The notes under the pieces are model-generated. The model was not told where the DNA came from. It was given only the letters and a program-made list of their open reading frames with translations, and ran no database searches. Positions 43,628 through 55,547 of a stretch of DNA of 64,000 nt are shown in pieces. A program made the translations under genes and the position numbers. The stretch is from Oegoconia quadripuncta (Eukaryota; Arthropoda; Insecta; Lepidoptera; Autostichidae): the NCBI GenBank assembly GCA_949316235.1, contig OX438758.1, forward strand, positions 17,517,194-17,581,193. Direction: 5' to 3'. Positions within the stretch are counted from its first letter, which is position 1, and every line of letters starts with the position of its first letter.

Positions 43628-43690
43628 GCTCGGATTAGAACCAATGACCGAACCGTTTTCTTTCTGAGCACAGAACCAATACACCAATTA
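43628..43690 (-). other. tRNA-like module 3 inside the Tc1-like element
   Basis: On the minus strand TTGGTGTATTGGTT (A-box-like, 43687-43674) and GGTTCTAATCC (B-box-like, 43642-43632). Confidence 0.45.
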
Positions 43691-44447
43691 TCACATATGG
43701 AGTTGTGCGAAATTAACTAATACTATCGAATAGCAATTCTAACAGTAAGCGATTTTCTACCGGATTGCATTCATCTTAAAGATCAAATTTCATTGACACG
43801 TTTATTCGTGTAATGTTTGTTATACATTTCTAAATCTACACGTCGTAAGCGCCGCACTGGCAAACAGGTTGGCTGGTCAGTTATATGAGGGCAGTGTCTG
43901 TACGTACGAAAAAATATTTCTGCATTCCCAAAAAATAGCGATAAGCATAACTTAAATTTGAGACATAAGGACAAATTAGCCACCCCTATGTTCAGACTGA
44001 GCAAAGTTAATACATCATTTATGGGACACTGTATACGCTTTTATAACCTTATACCTGAGAATATCATTAATCTAAATGAAAAACAATTTAAAAACCATGT
44101 CAAAACAACATTAACAAAAAAAGGTTATTACAAAATTAGTGACTACCTAAATGACAAAAACGCTTGGTATACTTCGCCCAGCTCCCCAAAATTATAAAAT
44201 TGTATTAGTTGTATACTTTTATATATAAAAAAAAAGAGGAGAAAAGAAAATGATCCTGTGGGTTTCTTGCGCCGCTTCTTTTCCCACAGATGATTTCCCT
44301 TTCCGAAGCGGTGGTAGCTTGGACATACTGACTGACCGAAAAATGCTTAGCCCTATTTTTATTTCCAATAGATTTAAATTGACATTCAACATATGATATC
44401 ATGTATCTTACGTTGAAATAAAATGCTTTGAGTTTGAGTTTGAGTTA

Positions 44448-44992
44448 TCATAGCATTCCCACACATCTCAAAGATCAACCATTCAATAGCTTTAAAAGGT
44501 ATTTACAAATGTGGCTTCTGCAATATTCCTTCTATTCCATTAAAGAACAATTGAATGCATGCTGATTTTCTTGGTGTCAAAATTGTATTTGTATGTCACG
44601 ATAAAGACTGATTAGAAGGATTTTATTGTAATAACACCTAATGTAATGTACCCTATTCAAGAGCAAATAAATCATATTCTATTCTATTCTTTTTAAACGT
44701 GATTAAAACTAGTGTTTTGTTATCAAATTCCCCCTGTTTCATACAGTGTGCTTTATTTTGTATACAAGCTTATATTTATGGCTACAGAAAATAAAATAAA
44801 AATAAGTTACTGTTATGTTTCCGCTTAATTATTTAACCAATTAAGGAATGATACACATCAAAAATAGGACCCTATATTTAATAGCCGGAATCGATTCTAT
44901 ACATGCTTCTGACCAAACTAATTTCAGGTTATTTGGGTAAACAAACAATGACATAATAAGAATTGAGTACTTCAAAGTTATTACTATACATA
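44448..44992. other. No gene; LINE tail
   Basis: 44590-44693 ends with GAGCAAATAAATCATATTC and a TATTC repeat, consistent with another 5'-truncated LINE 3' end. The rest is unremarkable. Confidence 0.4.
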
Positions 44993-45430
44993 TATAGATA
45001 GATAAACCGTTTATTTGTATCTCCAGTCACACACATACCATATGTTCCAAAGCAATTGGATAAACATATTTTATAACAATTCATAAAAGTAACATCAGGA
45101 TACGCTAGAGTATGTGTGTGCTACAGCCGTACAAATGGGTCCTAGCGCAGTGTACATAATTGCTCAGAGAGCATAACACTGATTTTCAGCTATTACCCAC
45201 GAGGAGACACTGGTACAAAAGAGAACAACCAGACACACATATTTTACTGTGCGCGTCAGTGAATAATGTCACGTAGGTATATGTGTATTCAAATGCAGGT
45301 ACTCAAATAGATACAGATACACTGTCGGTAGATTGGAATAAATAAGTAAATAAATATGCGAATTAGCTTACATAAGATTGAGACAACGACATACATTCAT
45401 AATTAAGATTCAATAATAAAAAACAATACT
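44993..45430 (-). mobile_element. LINE 3' UTR family E, copy 1
   Basis: Near-identical to 50818-51262. Read on the minus strand it ends ...GGAGATACAAATAAACGG and a TATC tail (44993-45003). Phrases such as CTGATTTTCAGCTATTACCC recur at 60.2 kb. Confidence 0.75.
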
Positions 45431-45471
45431 ACATACTAATTATGTCACCAACACCGTCCACCACAACTTAA

Positions 45472-45625
45472 CTTTTTTTTTTATGCACGACGGTAAGAAC
45501 CCGTCGTGCATAAAAAAAAGGTCAAGTGACCTCAATCACACCTGATGTTAATTAAAGATGAGGTCGAAGGTAGAAGCGTAGTGACAAGGAAACCTCAACA
45601 CATTTGGGGATGATATACCAACTAA
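45472..45625 (-). mobile_element. SINE family B fragment with a tail hairpin
   Basis: Family B 3' part. Its poly-A-side end is folded into an inverted duplication: TTTATGCACGACGG and CCGTCGTGCATAAA around a 7-nt loop (about 45473-45519). Confidence 0.75.
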
Positions 45626-45954
45626 TAATATACCAACTTGTAATATACCGTAAGAGCAACCCATTTGTGTATCATTTAATTTAATTTACTTTATCATCCA
45701 CTTTATCCATACCTGTTTATTGTAGAGAAAAAAGTGACAAAAAAGGTTTTATACACATTACAAATCAAAGGTTTGCAATGCGAATCAACCTAGATTTCTG
45801 ATTACATATCTATGACCAACCTCCTGAAGGCACCAATGCGTGTACTAAATACATATATCAATATTGTTGAAGTTGCTGTTATATGATTTGACTAGCCGGT
45901 ACATGGGAGACCGAAAACCAGCATTAGTACGGCAAGTGGGCATCCCAAAGAGTT

Positions 45955-46475
45955 GATAATTACGCGACGTGCGCATGTGTAGGCACTCGGTAATATAATT
46001 ACGCGACATGCGCATGTGTAGGCACTCGGTAATATAATTACGCGACATGCGCATGTGTAGGCACTCGGTAATATAATTACGCGACATGCGCATGTGTAGG
46101 CACTCGGTAATATAATTACGCGACATGCGCATGTGTAGGCACTCGGTAATATAATTACGCAACGTGCGCATGTGTAGGCACTCGGTAATATAATTACGCA
46201 ACATGCGCATGTGTAGGCACTCGGTAATATAATTACGCAACATGCGCATGTGTAGGCACTCGGTAATATAATTACGCAACATGCGCATGTGTAGGCACTC
46301 GGTAATATAATTACGCGACGTGCGCATGTGTAGGCACTCGGTAATATAATTACGCGACATGCGCATGTGTAGGCACTCGATAATATAATTACGCGACATA
46401 CGCATGTGTAGGCACTCGGTAATATAATTACGCGACCGACGCATGTGTAGGCACTCGGTGATATAATTTACTGAC
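45955..46475. repeat. 39-bp minisatellite, 13 units
   Basis: Units of ACGCGACATGCGCATGTGTA + GGCACTCGGTAATATAATT. The core ACATGCGCATGT is a perfect palindrome. Variation is concentrated at CGCGAC/CGCAAC and CATGC/CGTGC. The 39-bp period keeps a 213-codon minus-strand frame (45845-46486) open across all units. Confidence 0.95.
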
Positions 46476-46984
46476 CAGGTATACAATAAATAACCTTGTA
46501 TATAGAAGCAATTCGCTGTAGATAATGTAATAATAAATCTCTCACTTTAGATCCCGTCAACAGCGCGAGGTAATTAATTTACCGCTGTTATTTAAGCGGG
46601 AATGCAAACACATACTATTCCTTATTCAAGTAAGCGTGTTGACACATGTTTTAATTTGCAGCCGAATGTGTTTGCCAGTCTGGACAAAATATTCGACTAC
46701 GTTAGCCCAGCCAGGGCTCTTCTGTAGTTACCTTCGAAAGTGCGTTCACACACACACACGCGGGTTGTAATTCTACTTCTTACACTGGCCACCAAATAAT
46801 TAATGTCTATATAAGTTTCTACATGTCTCAGTTTAGAAATTAATTAGTAACTCGAACAGTACTATACCATTTTTAATAAAATTTTTACTTTTCTATAGGC
46901 ACAATCACCAATTGAAATTGAGTACGAGAAAGTTTCGCATGAATAATAATTATTGCCAGAAACTCGATTAAATAGTGAAATTTC

Positions 46985-47195
46985 ACAGTTCACGAATCGG
47001 AGGTTACGGGTTCGATCTCCAGCGGGGTACATGTTTAACTACTCGGTTTGGTTGCCAAACAGCAATGTTAATAGCATTGTTGTATTTCGGTTGTCAAGAG
47101 ATAGCCATTCCCCCAAAGTTGGGGTTTCTAGGTCAGTACGCTTCCACCTTCGGCCTCATATTCACCAAACATCAGGTGTGATTGAAGTCAAGTTC
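46985..47195 (+). mobile_element. SINE family B copy with internal deletion
   Basis: Head with B box GGGTTCGATCTCC, GGGGTACATGTTTAACTAC, then directly CAGCAATGTTAATAGCATTG and the 3' end ACATCAGGTGTGATTGAAG. The middle (GCTAGCTACCACC region) is deleted. Confidence 0.8.
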
Positions 47196-50100
47196 ACTCT
47201 TTTAATTATTAAATCGATTTTGTGCTGTTCGAGTTACTGAATAGTTCCTAAACACAGACATGTAGAAAGTTGTATAAAGATTTACTCACCAGTGTATTTG
47301 CATGAAGATAGATAAGAGCATTCTGTAATTAAAAAGGCTGTAAAATAGATTTTAAAAGGCTCTATCCACAGTTAAAATCAATGAGGTCTGTGCTGCAATA
47401 ATTAAATTTTGTCCGCTCGTGTAACCGTCTGTAATGCACGTCGACATCCAATCCGGTTCATTATTAATTGTCTAATTTATAACCGTGTGTTAGTGGCGTT
47501 GCATACTGATTTGAACATAATACTGACTAATGATTCTAATAAAATCGTACATAAGTCACCATGCGGTGCAAAATTGCTCGTCTAATCAAATCAATTTTTT
47601 TAGATCGCAGTTACTTTATAAACCATACACTTGAATACTATAGTTACTTCTATTTTACATTGTTAAATTGAACCACCAGAAATTTACAAAACTTGCTTCA
47701 GTAAATTCTTGACTCGTTGGTGTAAATATCAAAATCTGTATATGCATACCTATAATATGTGAGAAGTTCCCTCAATTCCTCATAGATTCCATCATCAGAA
47801 CAGGATTATGATGAGCATGAAACCACCTTGAAAGTATATCCAGTTAAAAAAGATTTTCCCGAATCGAGTTATAAATGACTCGAGTTCGGAGGTAACAAAA
47901 AAAACCTAATTGATAACCTTCCTCTTGAAGTCGGTTAAAAATTGGTAGATCTCGTTTCAATAATAGAAAAAATTTAAAAGAAAATAACCTAACAGACATG
48001 GAGATGTCAATTAGAAACTAATATTTTACGATTACTAAAGAAAATAAAATTTTAAATCGAAACATACAATTCACCGCTGATACGTTATGCTGAAGCTGTT
48101 TTGAAGAAAAATTCTAGCCAATGGCTCACTGTGCCATCTATTTATTTCAAAATTTAAAACTAAAGGACTTATTTCTGAACGTACCGCATACGAAGAATAG
48201 TCCTCGCGATATTCAAATGAAGATAAATCATACAGGTTTTAATACAAAAACTTGAAAAGTTCACACAAACTTTCACAAACACAAATTTTGTCGTTACAGC
48301 AACAAAAATTCTTTCGAAACGAAAGCTTCTTCCAAAAAAAATACATAAAAGACCTACAAGGCTTGAAAACACCGGACGAGATGGTCCCTCAAGGTCGGTT
48401 ACCGAGAGCATTGTGTCTTCAAAAGATCGTAATGTCTCTTAATCTCCCGTCATCCAGGATACCATTTCGAGCCGTAATGATGTCATAAAATAAACATGAC
48501 GTTGCCAACTATCGTTGACCGGACACATTCACCATCCGGGTCCCAGAGACGAACTCTAATATTTATCTAGAGGGTGAAATCCACGAATGATTTAGTCAAG
48601 TCTGATGATAGTTATAATTGGTCAAGCGCATATTTACAGCCCCCTTTGTTTTCGTCAAAAAAATTCTCGTTTCGCTTCGTCAAGTATGTAAATATTTCCA
48701 ATTGTTCTAATAGGTCAAGCCTGTAAAAAGTTCTGATTCGTCGAGTATCCAATTTATTGAATATAAGTTGCTATAAAGAAAAACATAAAACGACAAATCC
48801 CACCGAAGGAGAGCACTCCTGTTTAAACAAGAAATTGTTAAGAAGCCATATCTTTTCCACTATCTTCAAAAAAATTAATGGAGTAAAACTCAGTAAAATG
48901 TGGTGCGCGTTCGCTACCGTACTACAAATGTATTGGAAGGATGAAATTTCAAGTTAAATATTCCAAATATTCTTAAAATTTTACATGAATTATCAAGATG
49001 ATGCTGTTTATTTTGATTTACGATGTGAATGGGCCTAGATTCGGTGATAGGTTAAACATTGACATAGAAAAAGACAACTTGATAATTTCAATAGGTAACT
49101 ATTAACATTATGGAAGATGTTACACAGTAAAACCTTTTGTTTGTCATCTTATAGTACTACTTTTTATTGTTTTTGCGTAAAAAATTCTTATGAGTAATAC
49201 GAACCTTTTATTTTAGGACAGGGCTTTGGTAATGGACAATGTTTTCTATAAACATTTTCAAATTTTAGTAAAATATTGTTATTTCCTATGTAATCAAATA
49301 GACTAAATGACGAAATAGCTTACGATGTTCTTCAGTAAGAACCACCGTTCCCTATCGATTTCGGAAAATGTTATGATCTGTCTAAATTGACTGGACATTG
49401 CTTTATGCAAAAGTGAAAGAAAAGGTACTCTTACACTCTTTGCGTACTTATATCTGAACGTACTAATGATCTGAAGTGGGTACCTAAATTCGGACCTGAA
49501 CAGGGTTGGATAATATCCTGGGGTGATTACATCAGTGTATTTCATTTCCGAAATTTCTTCGTTCGTGTATGAAAATAATTTTCATAGTTCCCGTTGTTTT
49601 CCCATGGGATTATCTGTTATTGTTATCTGCTGTTATTATCTGCTGTTATAAAATTCATGTGTAAACAGCTCATCTAGTTATTATTCCCTTTAAGGTAAAT
49701 TTGCTCAGAACTTTGTATATAATGACTGACTGCTTCCATTAGTGATTCAAAGTAATAAGTATTTCAAATCAGTCGTACTTTGTATAGTTTTTTAGAATTC
49801 AAATTACTTGTTATGTTAATTGTACCTACCGTTCTAGATAGATTTAAAACAACATAAAGGCGCTTTCGAGTTTTTGGGGCAACATTAGTCCTATGGTACC
49901 GGTGTTGTAGTAATAAGAATTGATGTTGCTTCCTGGTGTTAAGTGAGGAAAATTAGGAAGGTAATGCTAACACCTCAACCAATTGGAAAAAATGTTTTCC
50001 TTTTTTTTTCTTTTTTTTATCCATAAACATTATTTCAACAATCTCACTATATGACGCCTACGAAAACCTGTAAAGGTTTGTGTGTAGTGCGAATGAGGTC

Positions 50101-50210
50101 ACTGATCCGCCCCGCGATATTAATTATTACAAAAGACATGTAACGTAACTTAGATAAGCGAATGTAATTTCCCCTACCACTAAACAATTGAATGTTCAGT
50201 TGAAAGATAT
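47196..50210. other. 3 kb without supported gene or repeat
   Basis: Only short ORFs (for example 48252-48488, 48757-48957, 49303-49545) without domain motifs. A phase of unique AT-rich sequence, perhaps host intergenic DNA. Confidence 0.45.
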
Positions 50211-50590
50211 GAACGCATATATCGGATGAGTTTTGTACCGTAAGGAAAAGAATAGGGCATATTAGGTAAGTGAAATAGAAGGTATCGGCATAGGTAGTAT
50301 AAATTTCTTTTTCAAAACTATCATAAATTAACGCGTTAATTATGTCATTAGACGGTCGCGTTTGTAGCCCATTCCACATAATTACATCATTAAATTAAAT
50401 TAATAAAGAAAACTTTGACAAAATATGAGATCTAAATCAAATTCGCATGATAGGAACTCTAAGAATCACGTCAATCGTAATCAAACTGTGAAAGTCGTGT
50501 GCGTTTTAAAAAAAAAAATCAACTATGCCAATACCTTCTATTTCATTTACCTAATATTTTTTAACTCACCCGATATATACTTGGGTACCA
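50211..50590. repeat. Imperfect inverted repeat (~80-bp arms)
   Basis: 50215-50300 (CGGATGAGTT ... TATTAGGTAAGTGAAATAG, AAGGTATCGGCATAG) pairs with 50510-50590 (CTATGCCAATACCTTCTATT, TCATTTACCTAATA, AACTCACCCGATATAT). The left arm has a ~20-bp insertion. No TA or other target duplication was found. Confidence 0.6.
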
Positions 50591-50817
50591 GATGTACATG
50601 TTCTAGAGCGTAGTGAATTTTCCTTGCCAAAGAATATTAAAGTTTAGTGAATAGGAGAACTTTTAATGGGACTCCAGCGGAAGCATGCTGGAAACTAAAG
50701 CGGGAGGAAGATTCCAGTCTTCATTCTCCAAAACCTTGTTATTCGGTGTTACTCACACTTGGGAATCCACTGTTGTGACTTCTGGGTTTTTGTGCAACTG
50801 TGAGAGCGCTTGCACAG

Positions 50818-51262
50818 AAATATAGATAGATAGATCGTTTATTTGTATCTCCAGTCACACACATACCATAAGTTCCAAAGCAATTGGATAAACATATTTT
50901 ATAACAATTCATAAAAGTAACATCAGGATACACTAGAGTATGTGTGTGCTACAGCCGTACAAATGGGTCATAGCTCAGTGTATATAATTGCTCAGAGAGC
51001 AAAACACTGATTTTCAGCTATTATACCCACGAGGAGACACTGGTACAAAAGAGAACAACCAGACAAGCATATTTTACTGTGCGCATCAGTGAATAATGTC
51101 ACGTAGGTATATGTGTATTCAAATGCAGTATAGGTACTCAAATAGATACAGATACACTGTCGGTAGATTGGAATAAATAAGTAAATAAATATACGAATTA
51201 GCTTACAAAAGATTGAGACAACGACATACATTCATAATTAAGATTCAATAATAAAAAACACA
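50818..51262 (-). mobile_element. LINE 3' UTR family E, copy 2
   Basis: Same sequence as 44993-45430 with a few indels; GATA repeats (tail on the minus strand) at 50823-50834. Confidence 0.75.
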
Positions 51263-51383
51263 AAACGGATCACTATGTAGGAATATTTTGTTACAAACAT
51301 ATTTTTATGACAATGGTATAATACCTTTTGTAGGATTACAAAACAATTCAAAAGAAATGATAATAATGATTGGAGAGAGAAAA

Positions 51384-51575
51384 TCTAACTAATATTATAT
51401 ATATACGAAAGTTTGAATGTTGTTTGTTGCTCAGTCACGGCGAAACGGATGGACGGATTTGGATGAAATTTGGTATACAGGTAGAATATACTCTGGATTG
51501 AGACATAGCATATATAAATATATAGACATTTTTTATCCCGATTGTACGCAGGCGAAGCCGCGGGCGGAAAGCTAG
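51384..51575 (+). mobile_element. Mini-Helitron (192 bp)
   Basis: Starts TCTAACTAATATTATATA after A (51383) and ends GCGAAGCCGCGGGCGGAAAG then CTAG before T (51576). The 3' hairpin is the palindromic GCGAAGCCGC-type stem. Non-coding and mobilised in trans. Confidence 0.8.
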
Positions 51576-51603
51576 TAAAATATTTAAAATTATTACTGTT
51601 TAA

Positions 51604-51905
51604 CAGATCATAATCATTATTGTGTCAAATCAGTATATGGATGAGTGGAAGTCTACCACTGTACGTTTCTCAAGAAACTTCTTACCACGTACGACCACCC
51701 TGTGGAACGGACTTCCGGCAGCGGTATTCCCGAACGAGTACGACATTGGAACCTTCAAGAAACGAGCCTACACCTTCCTCAAAGGCCGGCAACGCATCTG
51801 TGACCCTTTTGGTGTTGCGGGTGTCCATGGGCGGCGGTGATTACTTTCCATCAGGTGACCCGCATGCTCGTTTGCCGCTCTCTCATATAAAAAAATATAA
51901 AAATG
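51604..51905 (+). mobile_element. LINE C-terminal fragment
   Basis: Encodes [38 protein letters not shown] and [18 protein letters not shown] followed by a stop near 51840, a very common lepidopteran LINE end. A short 3' UTR ends in an AT-rich ATAAAAA tail. Confidence 0.85.
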
Positions 51906-52164
51906 GATAGATTGTGTAAGAAAATAATTTTAAATTCTAAACTACTACATATCAGAATGAACAGATTGTATACTCGTAAGAAAAGATAGATTCACGAATA
52001 CAGAGTAGCATTGAGACAAATGTCGCTATTAGGTTCGTAAATGTTTAAGGCAATATAACAATTTTTTATTCTTACTCTTAAAGAAAGTCTACGTTGATGG
52101 TGGCGAGTTGACAATTCGTCTAGATTCCAATTCTTTCAGATACGAATCAGTACAAGTACCGCCT

Positions 52165-52473
52165 TTTAACCGCCTCCGTAGCTCTACGATTCAGAGGTCG
52201 CGGGTTGGACCCCCAGCGGGGTACATGTTTAAGTACTCGGTTTGGTTGGTGGTAAGGCATTTTAAATATCCGCCTGGCTAGCTACCATCATCTTATCTAA
52301 ATCTGCCGTCTAGCAGCAATATTAATAGCATATTTGTGTTCCGGTTGTCAGAGATAAGATAGCCAGTCCTCCAAATGTGTTGGGGTTTCCGGGTCCGTAC
52401 GCTTCCTTCGACCTCATCTTCACTTAATATCAAGTGTGATTGAGGTCAAGTGTTAACCCATTATGCATAAAAA
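52165..52473 (+). mobile_element. SINE family B, full length
   Basis: From ACCGCCTCCGTAGCTCTACG through GCGGGTTGGACCCCCAGC (mutated B box) to ATTGAGGTCAAGTGTTAACC, ATTATGCAT and poly-A. Confidence 0.85.
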
Positions 52474-53150
52474 AAACATAGTTTCGTACTTCCGCATACT
52501 ACAGAGATAAATTCAAGTAAGACGCGACATCACCCTTTGATTTTATATCAAACAGTACTGACTGATGTAAATCAGACTTACATAATTATAAAATTCTAGA
52601 CATGTCTGATAATGTATATTCCAAGGGTTGATAAGGTCGACAGGAGTACAATAGGTGAGGGTATTAACTACCCCCGTCTAATTATACCATCTAATTACTT
52701 ATTCCGATTATAAATCATCCCTCAAACGGGTTAATTTATTCATAAGCGAAACAATAAATAATGTTTGTTAGTCAATGTAAGAATTGGGACTATTATCGAG
52801 ATGACAACATTTAGAAGGCCAGAGGAATATCTGTGTCTGAGGATAGAAGGAGCATGATGGCGCAAAAGAAGGATATTGTTGTTAATCATCATATCTTTCA
52901 TTACCAACTGATTTTTATCTTCGCTAATGACACCAGTCGTTACCTGCGCCAAATCGCATGAGCAGTTTAGCAATATGATAAACATACTTTGCTTACATCA
53001 ACAGTTTCATCTTGAACATCTCCAAGTCCAATGTAATTTTCTTCGCTGGAAATACCATACCACAACCCACTAAAGTCATCTGCCAAGTGCCAATCTACAG
53101 AATTCTGGGATCCATTTTAGATGCTAATTTATGTTGGAAATCGCACTATA
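52474..53150. other. No gene seen
   Basis: AT-rich spacer; the 81-codon minus-strand ORF at 52740-52985 has no recognisable motif. Confidence 0.4.
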
Positions 53151-55143
53151 GGGTAAGGTTGCTATAATTGGACCACTTAACTTTGAATACTTGAAAAATC
53201 GAATTTATAACAAGTAGAACAAATGTTATCAATTGACCGAATGAACCTTCTGCTCATTTACAAATAACTAACATTTCAGATTTATTTAGCGACATACAAC
53301 GCCGTAAAATCGATGAAAAAAAAATTATGATAGGTTCCATGATTGAACCACCACAACCTTCATTGGACCACCGAGTTTTTATCATTGGACTTAAGATTTT
53401 TCGCCTACTGGTCCATTCAAGGTGCCTCTGGAAATACATGATAAAATGATATTAAAAATAAATAAACAAAAACATCTCTACGAGTCTTTAATCTTTTTTT
53501 GACATTAGCACTAGAATCAGTCTTAGAAGTCACTTATATAAAAATTAATACTTCTTAATTTTTGTTACGTACTAATAGCTATTATCAATTACAATTCAAT
53601 CAATAAAAGTCCTAAAAGAAAACGACAACGACATTCAACATATTTAAAAAGGGGCTCTGATTAGCCTGAATCCTACAACCTTGGGATCTTCAAAAGCAGG
53701 GTGGGTGATAAGGCATCTACTGAGATCGCGTGCTTTATCTTCGCCACATCGTTAATTTCCATCACGTGAGATTGTGGTGAAATGTTAATAAGAAAAAAAA
53801 TTACCATCAAAAAGTTTTGACTTGAGCCAGATAAAACACACTAAAACAACAATTTCACATACACTAATAATAGGTACGTAGATAAAATAATAACAAGTTT
53901 AAATCAATCAACAAAATATTAAAAAACAAATAACTTAATATTTTACACAAATAAAAAAATGTCAATAATATTCAAAATTATAGGTATGATTGAACCTTAA
54001 AATCTACAACAAAAAATGAGGTACAACTACTTCTCCAATACTAATACTAATAGGAACGCAGAACAAAATTATGAAAAAGTATAACCGCTAGTAAAGTAAA
54101 AGTTAGATCGCCTGTTGAGCCCGGTTTAGCAAAGGGAGAATAGCATTTCCCTTTGCTAATTAGTTTATGCCATCCAAGTCTTCTCTTTAACGTGGCTCTT
54201 GGACCTCCATATATTCTGGCTGCTTCATTAAGACCGACTTCTTTTTTTTTGCAAGGCTTGCAATGCTAACGTCATGCTGGTTTCATTCTATGCATAGTAC
54301 TCTCTTCTTTTTGCCATGCTAAAACAGAAACAATATTATGAAATAAAGCAGATACGACATTAACATAATATTTATTATTTTGATATAGTATATATACTGA
54401 TATGTATTCAGTTTAAACATTGTTTTTAATGATTGTCTGTACTATAAATAAGAAAAAGAGACTAATTTGTTTCATAAGTGCTTAAAAATATAGAAATAGT
54501 TTTTATTAAATTTTAATTTATTGTATTTGAATAAACGAAGAAGAAGAAGATATAACGCAATGACTTCAAAAATATCTGATAATCATTGGAAAAATACCAA
54601 TTTTTTATATCTATCACCTATATATTATATCAAATTTGATGTATATCTAATACATATTAATATTGAATATTTATTTTGAATAAACATTCAATATTAATAC
54701 CCGGAACATAAAAAATTGACATGTTGCCATGATTGGACCGGTTCAATGGTGGATCTCTGCGTCGGTCCAATGATAGCAAATTACCGTGACGTTACAAAAA
54801 TAATAATAATATAATTGAATAAAATTTTATGCAAGTTGTCATATAAGAATCAGCTACACTGATAAATGAACTACACTTATCAAAACATATACACAAATAT
54901 AAGTAACAAATCTCTACTTACATTTAGTAGTGTACCGCGTAAATTTTGTATCGGGAGCGCGCGAAACAGTCTGGAACACAACCCTCCGCGACAGAGCCCT
55001 CGGCAACACTGAGACTAGAGAGGGCGCGGTGCGGGGTCATATGCCGTGCGCCCAACGCCTACCGTTGATTTTTAAAATGAATACTTTCGGAAATAAGTAG
55101 GCGGTCCAATGAAAGTGCCGGTCCATTGATTGCAACCTTACCC
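53151..55143. mobile_element. Pogo-like (Tc1/mariner) transposon, degenerate, 1,993 bp
   Basis: Ends GGGTAAGGTTGC and its reverse complement, extended imperfectly to ~26 bp including GGACC, with TA on both sides (53149-53150, 55144-55145). The motif GGTCCAAT/ATTGGACC occurs about ten times, clustered at both ends (53175-53410 and 54735-55130), as expected for subterminal transposase sites. The minus strand carries a decayed psq helix-turn-helix. A CpG-rich stretch at 54950-55055 may be its promoter. Confidence 0.8.
54130..54330 (-). pseudogene. Pogo-like transposase N-terminal (psq helix-turn-helix) remnant
   Basis: GLNEAARIYGGPRATLKRR (about 54175-54232 on the minus strand) is a clear psq-type DNA-binding helix-turn-helix as in pogo/CENP-B-like transposases. 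Upstream an ATG-containing basic stretch (MAKKR-like) is separated by stops and a frameshift. No DDE catalytic domain could be read further along the strand. Confidence 0.7.
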
Positions 55144-55547
55144 TACTCATTGTATTTATATCAAATAATAATGCTCGTTTGCAAAATTTGACGAGTTTTA
55201 ACGGAAGACACATACATACATACAGTAACACACATACTTACTGTCGCCGCTGTTAGTTTCAGTTAAATTCAGTTAGAGTGCAAGTAATATATTGTTTTGG
55301 CTCGTAAATTAACGATTTTGAAGATTTGAGGGTAAAACATTGTCACCGAATTAGCTGTGGTAAGAGAGACGTTTGTCTAATTTTTATATTAAACTTTGTT
55401 ATTATAAAAAGTTATTAATGATTTTAAGTGTAAAAAAATACATTTTATAAGATAACAAACTATGAGCAGTTTTTAATCATATTTAAAATTTTGTTGTTCA
55501 GTTTTTATCACGGAATTAAGTGAGTTGTGTTATTTCCGACATCATGG

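Larger units (their letters stand above)
40913..43900. mobile_element. Complete Tc1-like transposon, 2,988 bp, TA target duplication
   Basis: Terminal inverted repeats of 29 bp (40913-40941 and 43872-43900, differing only at positions 3, 5 and 7) share CCTCATATAACTGACCAGC. TA lies at 40911-40912 and 43901-43902. It carries one two-exon transposase gene on the minus strand. At almost 3 kb it is about twice the usual Tc1 length; the excess flanks the gene and contains three tRNA-like stretches. With intact ends, target duplication and open transposase, it is a candidate for a recently active element. Confidence 0.93.
40650..44447 (+). mobile_element. Jockey-like LINE copy split by a Tc1-like transposon
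   Basis: Left part 40650-40912: RT C-terminal domain with KIRQLTDVATARLVYFSYFH, YGILLWGRA and a frame entering YENIMY. Right part 43901-44197: the same frame resumes after the TA and continues with CIRFYNLIPENI and GYYKISDYLNDKNAW to the stop near 44195, then a 3' UTR and a TTTGAG tail at 44420-44447. Removing 40913-43900 and one TA rejoins the frame exactly, matching the order of the unsplit copy at 17.2-17.5 kb. The LINE is 5'-truncated. Its insertion predates the transposon. Confidence 0.92.

Noticed and set aside
41045..43690. Functional tRNA genes at the three A/B-box modules
   Set aside because: Acceptor stems do not pair convincingly and B boxes deviate; retained only as tRNA-like modules.
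45955..46475. CRISPR-like array
   Set aside because: Units abut without unique spacers, there are no cas genes, and the context is eukaryotic.
45845..46486. 213-codon repeat protein on the minus strand
   Set aside because: Thirteen 39-bp units keep any frame open; units vary at silent and replacement sites alike and there is no promoter or conserved ends.
44993..51262. The two near-identical ~440-bp blocks at 45.0 and 50.8 kb as a segmental duplication
   Set aside because: Similarity ends at the element borders, a third copy exists at 60.0 kb, and each has a GATA-type tail; independent insertions of a LINE 3' end explain them better.
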